From the NCBI GenBank assembly GCA_041591635.1, contig JBFHRO010000146.1:1-8251 (forward strand): 8,251 bases of DNA, read 5' to 3'. The notes under the pieces were generated by a model. The model had not been told where the DNA came from, made no database searches, and worked only from the letters and a program-made list of their open reading frames with translations. This DNA comes from JACKOD01 sp041591635 (GTDB lineage Bacteria; Pseudomonadota; Gammaproteobacteria; Pseudomonadales; Oleiphilaceae). How positions within the stretch are numbered: the first letter of the stretch is position 1; each line of letters begins with the position of its first letter. Positions 1 to 7,086 of the stretch are shown one piece after another. The translations under genes and the position numbers were made by a program.

Positions 1-1
1 C

Positions 2-682
2 CGGGGGATTGTATACCAGCGCTATACCCTGTTTGCGCACAAGACAGTGCTGGAAAACGTACTCTTTGGCAAAACCCTCACCCAGGGCCAGTGGTGGAAC
101 CCCTGGTACAAAAACCGGCAGCATCAGGAAGAGGCAATGGAATTCTTGAGCCGGGTGCGACTGGCCGATGCGGCCCACAAGTATCCGCACGAGTTGTCGG
201 GTGGCATGCAACAGCGGGTAGCCATTGCTCAGGCACTGATTATGCGCCCGCCCATCCTCTTGATGGATGAGCCCTTTGGTGCCCTGGATCCCGACACCCG
301 CAGTGACCTGCAGCTTTATCTGCTGGAGCTGTGGGAGAAAGAAAACCTCACCCTGTTTTTTGTCACGCACGACATGCACGAAGCCTGCTTTCTGGGAACC
401 CGGTTGCTGGTGCTGTCGCAGTACTATTCGGATGATCGTGGCGACGGAGCGGGCGTGAAGCGCGGTGGCAAAATCGTTTCGGATCATTCGCTGCCGAAAA
501 TGGCAACCAGTACCGAAGTTATGCATTCACCGGAATTTCAGAAACTCATTGAACAGGTAAAGCGGGAAGGCTTTGACCCCCGCCATCGCCAGCATGTCAA
601 AGACTTTAACCTTACCCATCCGGATTCCTTTCAGACTCTGTTGGCAACAGAGGCGAAAACCGGTACGCAACAACCCTGGTGA
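2..682 (+). CDS. ABC transporter ATP-binding protein, 5'-truncated by window edge (nitrate/sulfonate/taurine-type importer ATPase)
   Basis: This is the nucleotide-binding subunit of an ABC importer. It would hydrolyse ATP on the cytoplasmic face to drive a permease that is not in the window. The reading frame is open from base 2, so the gene begins upstream and Walker A is missing. Visible in order are the Q-loop region (VYQRYTLFAHKTVLENV, bases 11-61), the ABC signature LSGGMQQR (194-217), Walker B with catalytic Glu (ILLMDEP, 254-274), the D-loop GALD, and the H-loop (FFVTHD, about 356-373). All expected catalytic residues in the visible part are intact. After the H-loop there is an unusual hydrophilic stretch (YYSDDRGDGAGVKRGG, about 422-469) and a tail of about 60 residues. 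From memory, a similar insert occurs in ATPases of urea carboxylase-linked transporters, which fits the SBP at 7087-8136, but I could not align it. The stop codon lies 59 bp before the next gene's preferred start, suggesting one operon. The family assignment is secure; the substrate is not. Confidence 0.93.
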   Translation, partial: RGIVYQRYTLFAHKTVLENVLFGKTLTQGQWWNPWYKNRQHQEEAMEFLSRVRLADAAHKYPHELSGGMQQRVAIAQALIMRPPILLMDEPFGALDPDTRSDLQLYLLELWEKENLTLFFVTHDMHEACFLGTRLLVLSQYYSDDRGDGAGVKRGGKIVSDHSLPKMATSTEVMHSPEFQKLIEQVKREGFDPRHRQHVKDFNLTHPDSFQTLLATEAKTGTQQPW

Positions 683-726
683 TCATAGCCGCCAGACGGA
701 GCACCTGTGGTGCCAACATGAAAAAA

Positions 727-734
727 AGGAAGGG
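727..734 (+). promoter_or_regulatory. Ribosome binding site that fixes the start of the first SBP-OmpA gene
   Basis: The purine-rich AAGGAAGG core with its flanking G lies 7 nt before the ATG at 742. Two earlier in-frame starts exist. GTG at 679 overlaps the upstream stop codon as GTGA. ATG at 718 has only a GGAG 16 nt away. Starting at 742 gives a clean Sec signal peptide directly at the N-terminus, so this site decides the start. Confidence 0.7.
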
Positions 735-741
735 CCTAGCC

Positions 742-2466
742 ATGACCAAAACGTTTTTGAATCCGCTTGTTGCCATTTGCCTGCTGCTGCTTTCAGGCAT
801 GGCGCTGGCGGCACCCCAGTATGTCGACTACCGGCCGCTTGAGTCCGTGGTGAGCCTCAAGCCTGGCGAGGTGAATGTGCGCAATCTGCGGGTGCCGGTG
901 ATCACCTGGGGTGGCGACATTGCCACCATTGTGGCCAACGGTAATCAGCTGCAAACGACGACGGATTCGATATTCGGGCGTAAGGGGTTGGCGCTGAAAC
1001 TGTACCGGGAGGATGTGTTCGTTAATCAGGTAAAAAGCTATGTTGCCGGAGAAACACCCTACCTGCGGGGTACGGTGGGAATGATCAGTGCCGCGGCGGA
1101 ATTGCTGGCCAAAGACCCCCGCACGGCACCGGTGATTGTGTATCAAATGACCTGGTCCGCCGGAGGCGATGCCCTGGTCGTCAAGCCGTCGATCCGCAGC
1201 GTCAAGGACCTTAAGGGCAAGACAGTAGCGCTGCAAGCCTACGGCCCCCATGTGGACTACGCTGCCCGGGTGCTCAGTGATGCCGGGCTGGGCTTTGGCG
1301 ATGTGAACCTGCGCTGGCTGCCTGATCTCACCGGCAGCAAGAACAGCCCGGCTGCCGCCTTTCATGAGGCCGACATTGATGCGGTGTTTGCCATTATTCC
1401 CGATGCCCTGGCACTGACCTCGGGCGGCACCGTAGGTACCGGGTCTGAGGATTCGGTCAAGGGAGCGCGGATACTGGTGTCGACGCGCACCGCCGACAAG
1501 GTGATTGCCGATGTGTATGCGGTGCGTCAGGACTACCTCAAGAGCCATCGCAGTTCGGTCGAAGCCTTTGTGGCGGGCCTCATTGAAGGCGAAGCAACGC
1601 TTAAAAACCTGGTGAAAAACCGTGCGACCGAGACCGCCGCCTACCGCGCCATGCTCACCGGCAGTGCGAAAATTCTGCTGGATACCGACCAGGCCACGGC
1701 GGATATTGAAGGGCTGTATGCCGATGCCAGCTTTGTCGGCGTCACCGGAAACCAGAGCTTCCTTGCCGATGCCAATTACCCGCGGCGCCTGCAGGTATTA
1801 AACAAGGAAATCAATGCCGGACTGTTACAGGCCGGTATTGTCAAGCAGGGGGTGACCCTGGCCAAAGCCGATTTCGATTACGGGTTTTTGGCCAGCGGCC
1901 TGGGGACCAAGGTGCAGGCCGAGGCGGCCAAACCCCGGTTTGATGAAGGCAAGGTGGCGCAGTTGCTCAATCAGCGCCAGCAGGAGCAGAACCTGCAACA
2001 AGGTGAACTCTTTTCGTTTGACGTGTTTTTTGCACCCAACCAGAAATCCTTTTCGATCGATCTTTATCAAAAATCCTTTGACCGGGTGCTGGAGCTGGCC
2101 TCTACCTACGGTGGTGCGATCATCACGGTGGAAGGCAACTCTGACCCCATGGAGTACCTGCGCGCGCTCAAGGGCGGCCAGTCGCCGGTGGTGCTGGGCC
2201 GCATCAAACAGTCGGCTCGCAACCTGAGTATGTCGCGGGCCCAGGAAGTACGCGACAACATCATTCAGTATGCCCAGTCGAAGCAGCTGAGCCTGGACGT
2301 TTCGCAGTTTGCGGTGGTGGGCAACGGCATTGCCAACCCCAAAACCGGTATTTGTGGTAGTGAACCCTGCGCCCCCAAAACCGAGCAGGAGTGGCGTTCC
2401 AACATGCGCGTCGAGTTCAGAATCATTCAGGTTGAGGCCGAGGCCGATGTGTTCATGCCATTGTAA
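742..2466 (+). CDS. Secreted solute-binding protein fused to a C-terminal OmpA-like domain (SBP-OmpA 1)
   Basis: A predicted 574-aa periplasmic protein. Residues 1-24 form a Sec signal peptide (hydrophobic core VAICLLLLSGMALA, cleavage near ALA-A). Residues about 50-390 look like an NMT1/SsuA/TauA-type SBP: a VPVITWGGD opening strand, the 'SVKDLKGKTVALQAYGPHVDY' type lobe motif near 153-173, and a hydrophobic 'DIDAVFAIIPDAL' near 211-223. Residues about 425-565 are an OmpA-like peptidoglycan-binding domain: FDVFFAPNQKSF strand, VEGNSDP, LSMSRAQEVRDNI, NMRVEFRI. The conserved Asp (D468) and Arg (R499) that bind diaminopimelate in OmpA domains are present. About 16 extra residues separate them compared with canonical spacing. 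A Cys pair (C538, C543) sits in the loop before the last strand and may form a disulfide. Inference: a ligand-binding domain tethered to the cell wall, not a freely diffusing SBP. The ligand is unknown. GTG 679 and ATG 718 are alternative starts. Confidence 0.85.
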   Translation: MTKTFLNPLVAICLLLLSGMALAAPQYVDYRPLESVVSLKPGEVNVRNLRVPVITWGGDIATIVANGNQLQTTTDSIFGRKGLALKLYREDVFVNQVKSYVAGETPYLRGTVGMISAAAELLAKDPRTAPVIVYQMTWSAGGDALVVKPSIRSVKDLKGKTVALQAYGPHVDYAARVLSDAGLGFGDVNLRWLPDLTGSKNSPAAAFHEADIDAVFAIIPDALALTSGGTVGTGSEDSVKGARILVSTRTADKVIADVYAVRQDYLKSHRSSVEAFVAGLIEGEATLKNLVKNRATETAAYRAMLTGSAKILLDTDQATADIEGLYADASFVGVTGNQSFLADANYPRRLQVLNKEINAGLLQAGIVKQGVTLAKADFDYGFLASGLGTKVQAEAAKPRFDEGKVAQLLNQRQQEQNLQQGELFSFDVFFAPNQKSFSIDLYQKSFDRVLELASTYGGAIITVEGNSDPMEYLRALKGGQSPVVLGRIKQSARNLSMSRAQEVRDNIIQYAQSKQLSLDVSQFAVVGNGIANPKTGICGSEPCAPKTEQEWRSNMRVEFRIIQVEAEADVFMPL

Positions 2467-2516
2467 CGGGCGGTGAATGCCTTTTTTATTAACCGAGCCG
2501 ACAAGGGAGAGAACTC

Positions 2517-3329
2517 ATGGCACGCAAACGCATCAAGTCAAACGCTGGCGCCAAAAAAAGCGGTGGGTATGGCTGGCTTTTTTTTGTACTGATTGCCGCG
2601 CTGGTTTACGTGTTTCAGCAAGAAGAGCAGGTGTCGGTACCCGATGAATCGCCACTGACCCGCGTGGCGCCGCCCGCTACTCTGTATGCCTTGAGCGCCG
2701 CCGACTACAGCTGGCCGACACCGACCAAGGTGGCGCTGAGCAGTGACCTTCTGGCCCGAAACTATTATCTGGTGTTCGATGGCTCGGGCAGCATGGCCGA
2801 GCGGGATTGCGGTGACGGTCAAACCAAGCTGGAGGTGGCAAAAAAAGCCTTTTTGGCCTTTCTGCGCCAGCTGCCCGCCGATGCCAATGTGGGCCTCTAT
2901 GTATTTGATGAGCACCGCATGGCCGAGGCCGTGGCGCTGGGGCTGAATAATCGTTCCGAGCTTGAAAAAGCTGTTATGAAGGTGCAGGCCGGCGGGGGGA
3001 CCCCCCTGTCATCGGCGGTGGCGACCGGATTTGCGTCCTTGACGACTCAGGCGCAGGCGCAACTGGGCTATGGTGAATACCATCTGGTGGTCATCACCGA
3101 CGGTATGGCCAGTGAAGGTTATGACCCCACTGACAAGGTTCGGCTGGTGCTTGAGTCCAGTCCGGTCAATGTGCACACCATTGGATTTTGCCTGGATGAG
3201 TACCATGTACTGAATCAGCGTGGGCTGACGTACTATCGCGCCGCCTCCGATGCCGAAGGCCTGATGGCCGGCTTGAGTGATGTGCTGGCCGAAGCCCCGG
3301 ATTTCACGGTATTGGAGTTTGAGCGCTAA
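2517..3329 (+). CDS. Membrane-anchored von Willebrand factor A (vWA) domain protein with intact MIDAS
   Basis: A 270-aa protein with a basic N-terminus (MARKRIK), one transmembrane segment at about residues 19-34 (YGWLFFVLIAALVYVF), and then a large domain that should face the periplasm. The vWA fold starts with YLVFDGSGSM. The MIDAS metal-site residues are complete: D88-x-S90-x-S92, T162 in GGTPL, and D195 in VVITDG. Two cysteines, C98 and C225, could pair in the oxidising periplasm. MIDAS domains typically bind Mg2+ or another divalent cation and mediate metal-dependent protein-protein contact. This gene lies between two SBP-OmpA genes, so a role as adaptor or assembly factor for those proteins is a reasonable inference. 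It has no C-terminal TM, unlike BatA-type vWA proteins, and lacks extra domains. A good Shine-Dalgarno (AGGGAGA, 2504-2510) precedes the ATG. TerY-like vWA proteins accompany Ter/TelA proteins elsewhere, but those are cytoplasmic; this one is membrane-anchored. The domain call is firm and the role is unknown. Confidence 0.9.
   Translation: MARKRIKSNAGAKKSGGYGWLFFVLIAALVYVFQQEEQVSVPDESPLTRVAPPATLYALSAADYSWPTPTKVALSSDLLARNYYLVFDGSGSMAERDCGDGQTKLEVAKKAFLAFLRQLPADANVGLYVFDEHRMAEAVALGLNNRSELEKAVMKVQAGGGTPLSSAVATGFASLTTQAQAQLGYGEYHLVVITDGMASEGYDPTDKVRLVLESSPVNVHTIGFCLDEYHVLNQRGLTYYRAASDAEGLMAGLSDVLAEAPDFTVLEFER
2994..3006 (+). repeat. G6-A-C6 perfect palindromic homopolymer tract inside the vWA gene
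   Basis: Six G, one A and six C form a perfect palindrome around a single central base. The central A is the first base of the ACC codon for T162, the MIDAS threonine, so the tract encodes Gly-Gly-Thr-Pro at the metal site. Mononucleotide runs of this length can slip, and the hairpin may hinder sequencing. The frame is intact as given. Confidence 0.8.
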
Positions 3330-3362
3330 CCCGCACCAAACACCCCGCACAGGCGGAATCAA

Positions 3363-3416
3363 ACGGGGATTGAAGCCGGAACAGGGTTTGAAAACAGGAC
3401 AGGGTTTGAAAACAGG
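3363..3416 (+). repeat. 18-bp tandem repeat (two perfect copies plus one degenerate) in the leader of SBP-OmpA 2
   Basis: The unit ACAGGGTTTGAAAACAGG occurs perfectly at 3381-3398 and 3399-3416. The 18 bp immediately before them (3363-3380) match at 12 of 18 positions, so they are probably a decayed third copy. The last copy ends in AGG and supplies the probable ribosome binding site (AGGA, 3414-3417) 8 nt before the ATG at 3426. A short fourth remnant (ACAG) follows. Each unit carries a small GTTT/AAAC inverted repeat. This is the longest gap in the cluster (96 bp). It may be a simple slippage product, or a protein-binding or translation-control element. Confidence 0.85.
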
Positions 3417-3425
3417 ACAGACAGA

Positions 3426-4973
3426 ATGAATGCACATACGCGCATTGTTGCGGTTTTGCTGCTGCTTGGTTTGATCGCACTGGGCGGCTATAAATGGTGG
3501 GAGTTACGCTCCCAGGATGACCGGCAGCTGCAAACCACCGATGCCCGCACCACCAAGGGCACGATTCGGGTCGCGCGCGATGGCTGGGTGGGGTACTTCC
3601 ACCTGTGCTCGCCCGACATGGAAAACCGCCTGCGCCGCCAGGGATACCTGCTCGAATGCCTCGACGATAAAGCCAATTACCAGGAACGCTTTCGCAAGCT
3701 CGACAAGGGCGATTACCAGTTTGCCGTAGGCACCATCGACAGTTACGTTCAAAACGGCGCCAGCCTGAATTACCCTGGCCCCATCATTGCCGTGATTGAC
3801 GAATCCAAAGGTGGCGACGCGCTGGTGGCCCGTGCGGCGCGGGTGGATTCAATCGAGGCCTTGCGCAGTGCGACCGATCTGAAAATTGCCTTTACGCCCG
3901 ATTCGCCCAGCGAGCACCTGTTGCGCGCCCTGCGTTCGCACTTTGATCTGGTGCAGTTGACGCACAAGGGCCGTTGGCGGGTGCCGGTGCAGGGCTCCGA
4001 GGAAGCTTTGGAAAAACTCAAAAAGGGTGAAGTGGATGTGGCGGTGCTGTGGGAGCCGGATGTGACCCGGGCACTTGAGCTGCCCGGCATGGTGCGCCTG
4101 CTGGGAACGGAAAATACCCGCAAGCTGATTGTCGATGTGCTGATCGCCAATCCGAAAACCTTGCGCAACCAGCCAGAGCTGGTATCAGCCTTTCTCACCG
4201 CCTGGTTTCAAACCCAGCAGCACTATCGCCGTAATCCGCAGGAAATGATCAGCGCCCTGAAAGACCAGTACAAGGTGAGCAACGCCCAGGCAGAGCAACT
4301 GATGAAAGGCGTCGACTGGAAAACCCTCACCGACAACCTCTACGACTGGTACGGTGGCCCCAACCGTCAGGGCGGGCAGGAATCGCTGGTGGACGCCATC
4401 ACCTCGGCGGTCAATATATTGCAGGATGATCAGGTGTTCAGCCGCAATCCCTTGCCCGATGGCAATCCCTATCGGCTGGTGAATTCGGCCCTGATCAACG
4501 AGTTATATCAAACCCTGGCTTTTGGCGACCTGCAAGACGGCGGCCAGAGCGCGAAACAGGGGGTAACCTTCAAGCCCTTGAGCGACGAGGAGTGGGCCCA
4601 GTTGCGCCCGGTCGGAATGCTCAAGGTGCGGCCGATTCAGTTTGCCAGCGGCGCCGCCGAGCTGACATTGGACGGCAAGCGGGAAATCGACAGCCTGATG
4701 GAGCATCTGCAGCATTACCCCAATTTCCGTGTCGAGATCCGTGGTCATACCGGTACCCGGGGTGACGAAGACGCCAACCGGCTGTTGTCGCAGGATAGGG
4801 CCGAGGCAGTGCATCGCTACATTGAAGTTACCTACGGGATAGAGCCAAACCGGTTCCGTGCCATCGGCCATGGCGGCACCCGCCCGCTGCCGCAACAGCC
4901 TGGCGAGTCTGATCGTGCTTACGGCTATCGCCTGCCTCGGGTTGAGGTCGTACTGGTGAGCGGAGAGATCTGA
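3426..4973 (+). CDS. Membrane-anchored solute-binding protein fused to OmpA-like domain (SBP-OmpA 2)
   Basis: A 515-aa protein. Residues 7-24 are a hydrophobic segment with no obvious signal peptidase motif (followed by KWWELRSQDD), so it is probably an uncleaved anchor with the rest in the periplasm. Residues about 45-365 form an NMT1/SsuA-type SBP domain: TIRVARDGWVGYFHLC opening, lobe-two motif near 152-170, and VDVAVLWEPDV at 203-213, a WEP motif typical of this SBP family. C61 and C78 could pair. Residues about 395-512 are an OmpA-like domain with canonical spacing: RPIQFASGAAELT, IRGHTGTRGD, NRLLSQDRA, RVEVVLV. Arg458 is kept, but the usual peptidoglycan-binding Asp of GHTD is Gly443, with D447 four residues later in an RGD. 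It shares architecture with the fusion at 742-2466 but little visible sequence, so it is not a recent duplicate. The ATG has AGGA 8 nt upstream. It ends 3 bp before the next gene, implying translational coupling. Confidence 0.87.
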   Translation: MNAHTRIVAVLLLLGLIALGGYKWWELRSQDDRQLQTTDARTTKGTIRVARDGWVGYFHLCSPDMENRLRRQGYLLECLDDKANYQERFRKLDKGDYQFAVGTIDSYVQNGASLNYPGPIIAVIDESKGGDALVARAARVDSIEALRSATDLKIAFTPDSPSEHLLRALRSHFDLVQLTHKGRWRVPVQGSEEALEKLKKGEVDVAVLWEPDVTRALELPGMVRLLGTENTRKLIVDVLIANPKTLRNQPELVSAFLTAWFQTQQHYRRNPQEMISALKDQYKVSNAQAEQLMKGVDWKTLTDNLYDWYGGPNRQGGQESLVDAITSAVNILQDDQVFSRNPLPDGNPYRLVNSALINELYQTLAFGDLQDGGQSAKQGVTFKPLSDEEWAQLRPVGMLKVRPIQFASGAAELTLDGKREIDSLMEHLQHYPNFRVEIRGHTGTRGDEDANRLLSQDRAEAVHRYIEVTYGIEPNRFRAIGHGGTRPLPQQPGESDRAYGYRLPRVEVVLVSGEI

Positions 4974-4976
4974 GCC

Positions 4977-5783
4977 ATGGAGTTCGATACCAAAGCTATC
5001 AAGCCGGCCAAAATCCGTCAGGAAACGCTCAAAACCAGCCTGCAGCAGCCTGTTACCCTGTATCCCGCACTGATCGGATTTCTTGGTGGAGTAGGGGTGG
5101 CGCTGTTTGGTGGCTCGATACTGACCCTGGGCGCCTTGGTGGGAGGTGTGCTGGTGGCGGGCAGCGGCTGGGCCTGGGAGTACTTTGGCCGGGGCAGCCG
5201 CCACGCCAACCGCTATCTGGAAGCCTACCGCAAGCGTCTGGAAGCCCAGCGCCTGGAGGCCATCACCCGTTTGCGACAGGAGTTTGCCCTGTTGGGAATG
5301 CCCGATGGCGGCCAGCAACTGGGATTGTTCGAGAAGAAGTTTTCGACCTTTAATCAGGTGCTTAACCGCAAGCTCGAAGCCACCGAGCTGACTTTTAACC
5401 GCTATCTGGCTACCGCCGAGCAGGTGTACCTCAACGGGCTGGACAACCTGGAGAAAGCCGCGCTGGCGCTGCGCTCCATTGCCGGTATCGACCACCAGCA
5501 GCTGCAGGACAAACTGGCCAGTCTGGCGCAAGCGCAGGATGCCCACAGCGTTAAAACGGCCGAACAGCTGCAGGAGCGGTGGCGCATCTATCAGGAGCAG
5601 CAGGCCCGCGCCCGCGCCCTTTTTACCCAGAATGAACAGGCGCTGACCCGTCTTGATCAAGTGAGCACCCAGCTGGCCAATGCGGATTTGCGCAGCGGCC
5701 AGGCCGCCATGGATATGGATCAGGCCATGCAGGAGTTGACCCGCTTGATCGAAACCACCCAGCAGTATGCATCCAAACCCTGA
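4977..5783 (+). CDS. Membrane-hairpin coiled-coil protein, XpaC-like architecture
   Basis: A 268-aa protein that I do not recognise with certainty. Residues 1-28 are hydrophilic and Lys-rich. Two closely spaced Gly-rich transmembrane segments follow, at about 29-46 and 48-66, joined by a minimal turn. The segment after them (residues 71-100) is Arg/Lys-rich, so by the positive-inside rule both ends should be cytoplasmic. Residues about 75-260 are almost wholly helical and rich in Gln, Ala, Leu and Glu, consistent with a long coiled coil. There is no catalytic motif. Its position directly before a TelA gene, and the N-terminal TM pair plus helical tail, match XpaC proteins, which neighbour TelA homologues in Bacillus (xpaC-yaaN). 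The XpaC link is inference from context and architecture, not from alignment. The start at 4977 has GGAGAG (4962-4967) upstream and lies 3 bp after the preceding stop, so the two genes are probably translationally coupled. Likely role: membrane partner or scaffold for TelA. Confidence 0.75.
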   Translation: MEFDTKAIKPAKIRQETLKTSLQQPVTLYPALIGFLGGVGVALFGGSILTLGALVGGVLVAGSGWAWEYFGRGSRHANRYLEAYRKRLEAQRLEAITRLRQEFALLGMPDGGQQLGLFEKKFSTFNQVLNRKLEATELTFNRYLATAEQVYLNGLDNLEKAALALRSIAGIDHQQLQDKLASLAQAQDAHSVKTAEQLQERWRIYQEQQARARALFTQNEQALTRLDQVSTQLANADLRSGQAAMDMDQAMQELTRLIETTQQYASKP

Positions 5784-5830
5784 GCCAGGATTTATTTCGC
5801 CTTCAATTCTTCACCTTCAAGGAGCGCACC

Positions 5831-7018
5831 ATGAGTCAATTAGTGATTGCCGACAAAACCCGACTGGAAAAAGAAGTGCTGCAGGCAGCGCCCGTTGCCA
5901 GCGAAGCGGTGGATCCCAAACTCAAGGCCCAGGCCGACGAGCTGGTGGGCAAGCTGATCAGCATTGATCCGAAAAATCTCGACCAGCGTGAACGTCAGGC
6001 CCGCGCCGTGGCTACCCTGGGGGATTCGGTGGCACGGCAGATGGCGCAGCAAAGCGCCATGTTGCGCCAGCCCATGGCAAACCTGATGCGGGATGCCGAA
6101 GACGGCGGCCCGGTGGCCAATAACCTGATTTCGTTGCAGGAGCAGGTGAGCGAAGTCAATCCCAACCGGGTGGACTTTACCATGGGCACCATGCGCCGCC
6201 TGCTGGCCAAACTGCCCGGCGTGGGCACGCCGCTGTCACGCTGGTTTGCCCGTTACCAGAGCGTCGACGGCGTGATCCAGGATATCGTCAAAAGCCTCAA
6301 GGACGGCAAGGCCCAATTGGAACGCGACAACATCACCCTGCGCAACGATCAGCGCCGGATGCGCCAGCTCACCTTTTTGCTGCAGGACTACATCAAGCTG
6401 GGCGGCATTATGGATGCCGAACTCACGGCCGAAGCCGAGCGCATGACCGATGTGGAGAAAAAGCAGTTCATCGAAGAGGAGGTGCTGTATCCCTTGCGCC
6501 AGCGGCTGATGGATCTGCAGCAGATGCTGGCGGTGAACCAGCAGGGGGTGCTTTCCACCGAGGTGATTATTCGCAACAACCAGGAACTGGTGCGAGGCGT
6601 GGATCGGGCAGTAAATGTGACGGTCACCGCACTCTCGACCGCCTCGACTCTGGCACTGGCGCTGCAGGCACAAAAGAAGGTGCTCAAGGGCATTCAGTCG
6701 GTTACCGACACCACCAACGACCTGATCGCCGGCACCGCCAGCACGTTGCGCACCCAGGGGGTTGAAATCCAGAAGCAGGCCAGCCAGACGCTTCTGGATA
6801 TCAATATGCTCAAGCAGGCCTTTGGCGATGTGGAGGCGGCCCTGCAGGATCTGGGGAATTTCCGCCGCGAAGCACTGCCACAGATGGCGCGCTCGATCAT
6901 GGAAATGAATGATCTGACCGGCAAGATGGAATCGTCCATCCAAAAGATGGAAGGCGCCGAGAAGGCCCAGGTATCGCTGGAAGACGCCATCGAAATCATT
7001 GATGTGAACAAGGCCTGA
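5831..7018 (+). CDS. telA: TelA-family protein (toxic anion resistance protein family)
   Basis: A 395-aa soluble, mostly helical protein, full length for the family (about 360-400 aa), without signal peptide or membrane segment, so cytoplasmic. Family hallmarks I recognise are the LSRWFARYQSVDGVIQDIV region (135-153), SLKDGKAQLERDNITLRND (155-173), QRLMDLQQMLAVNQQGV (224-240), IIRNNQELVRGVDRAVNV (246-263) and LALQAQKKVLKGIQSVTDTT (276-295). The C-terminal 100 residues form further heptad-rich helices. TelA was named for tellurite resistance on plasmid RK2 (kilA locus), and homologues have been tied to cell-envelope stress and antimicrobial tolerance. The biochemical role of the family is not established, and nothing here shows that tellurite is the signal. 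The start is supported by AAGGAG at 5819-5824. Coming just after a membrane coiled-coil gene, it probably acts with that protein at the inner membrane. The family call is firm. Confidence 0.93.
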   Translation: MSQLVIADKTRLEKEVLQAAPVASEAVDPKLKAQADELVGKLISIDPKNLDQRERQARAVATLGDSVARQMAQQSAMLRQPMANLMRDAEDGGPVANNLISLQEQVSEVNPNRVDFTMGTMRRLLAKLPGVGTPLSRWFARYQSVDGVIQDIVKSLKDGKAQLERDNITLRNDQRRMRQLTFLLQDYIKLGGIMDAELTAEAERMTDVEKKQFIEEEVLYPLRQRLMDLQQMLAVNQQGVLSTEVIIRNNQELVRGVDRAVNVTVTALSTASTLALALQAQKKVLKGIQSVTDTTNDLIAGTASTLRTQGVEIQKQASQTLLDINMLKQAFGDVEAALQDLGNFRREALPQMARSIMEMNDLTGKMESSIQKMEGAEKAQVSLEDAIEIIDVNKA

Positions 7019-7086
7019 GGGCCGGATATACCAGGGCACAGGGCCAGGGGTCAGGTGTCGGCACTTTATAACCAAGGGGGTAAGGT

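Noticed and set aside
679..741. GTG at 679 overlapping the ATPase stop codon as a coupled start of the first fusion
   Set aside because: The GTGA overlap is attractive, but it would add 21 polar residues before the signal peptide, whereas ATG 742 has a strong, well-spaced ribosome site.
793..1548. Open frame on the minus strand (251 codons)
   Set aside because: Antisense to the SBP domain of the first fusion. The translation shows no family features.
2471..2495. Imperfect inverted repeat with a T-run between the first fusion and the vWA gene
   Set aside because: An 8-bp arm with one mismatch encloses the T-run in its loop instead of being followed by it, so it does not look like an intrinsic terminator. 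The neighbouring genes are probably co-transcribed.
4503..5660. Long open frame on the minus strand (385 codons)
   Set aside because: It lies antisense across the second SBP-OmpA and the coiled-coil gene, both of which have strong domain or context support and ribosome sites. The translation is low-complexity and His/Gln/Leu-rich, as expected for an antisense shadow in GC-rich DNA.
5800..5820. Direct repeat CCTTCAA (two copies, 14 bp apart) before TelA
   Set aside because: Only 7 bp long in a short gap; it could easily arise by chance.
7019..7086. Possible internal promoter before the last SBP gene (TTTATAA-like element)
   Set aside because: No convincing -35 element at proper spacing and the gap is only 68 bp; not enough to call a promoter.
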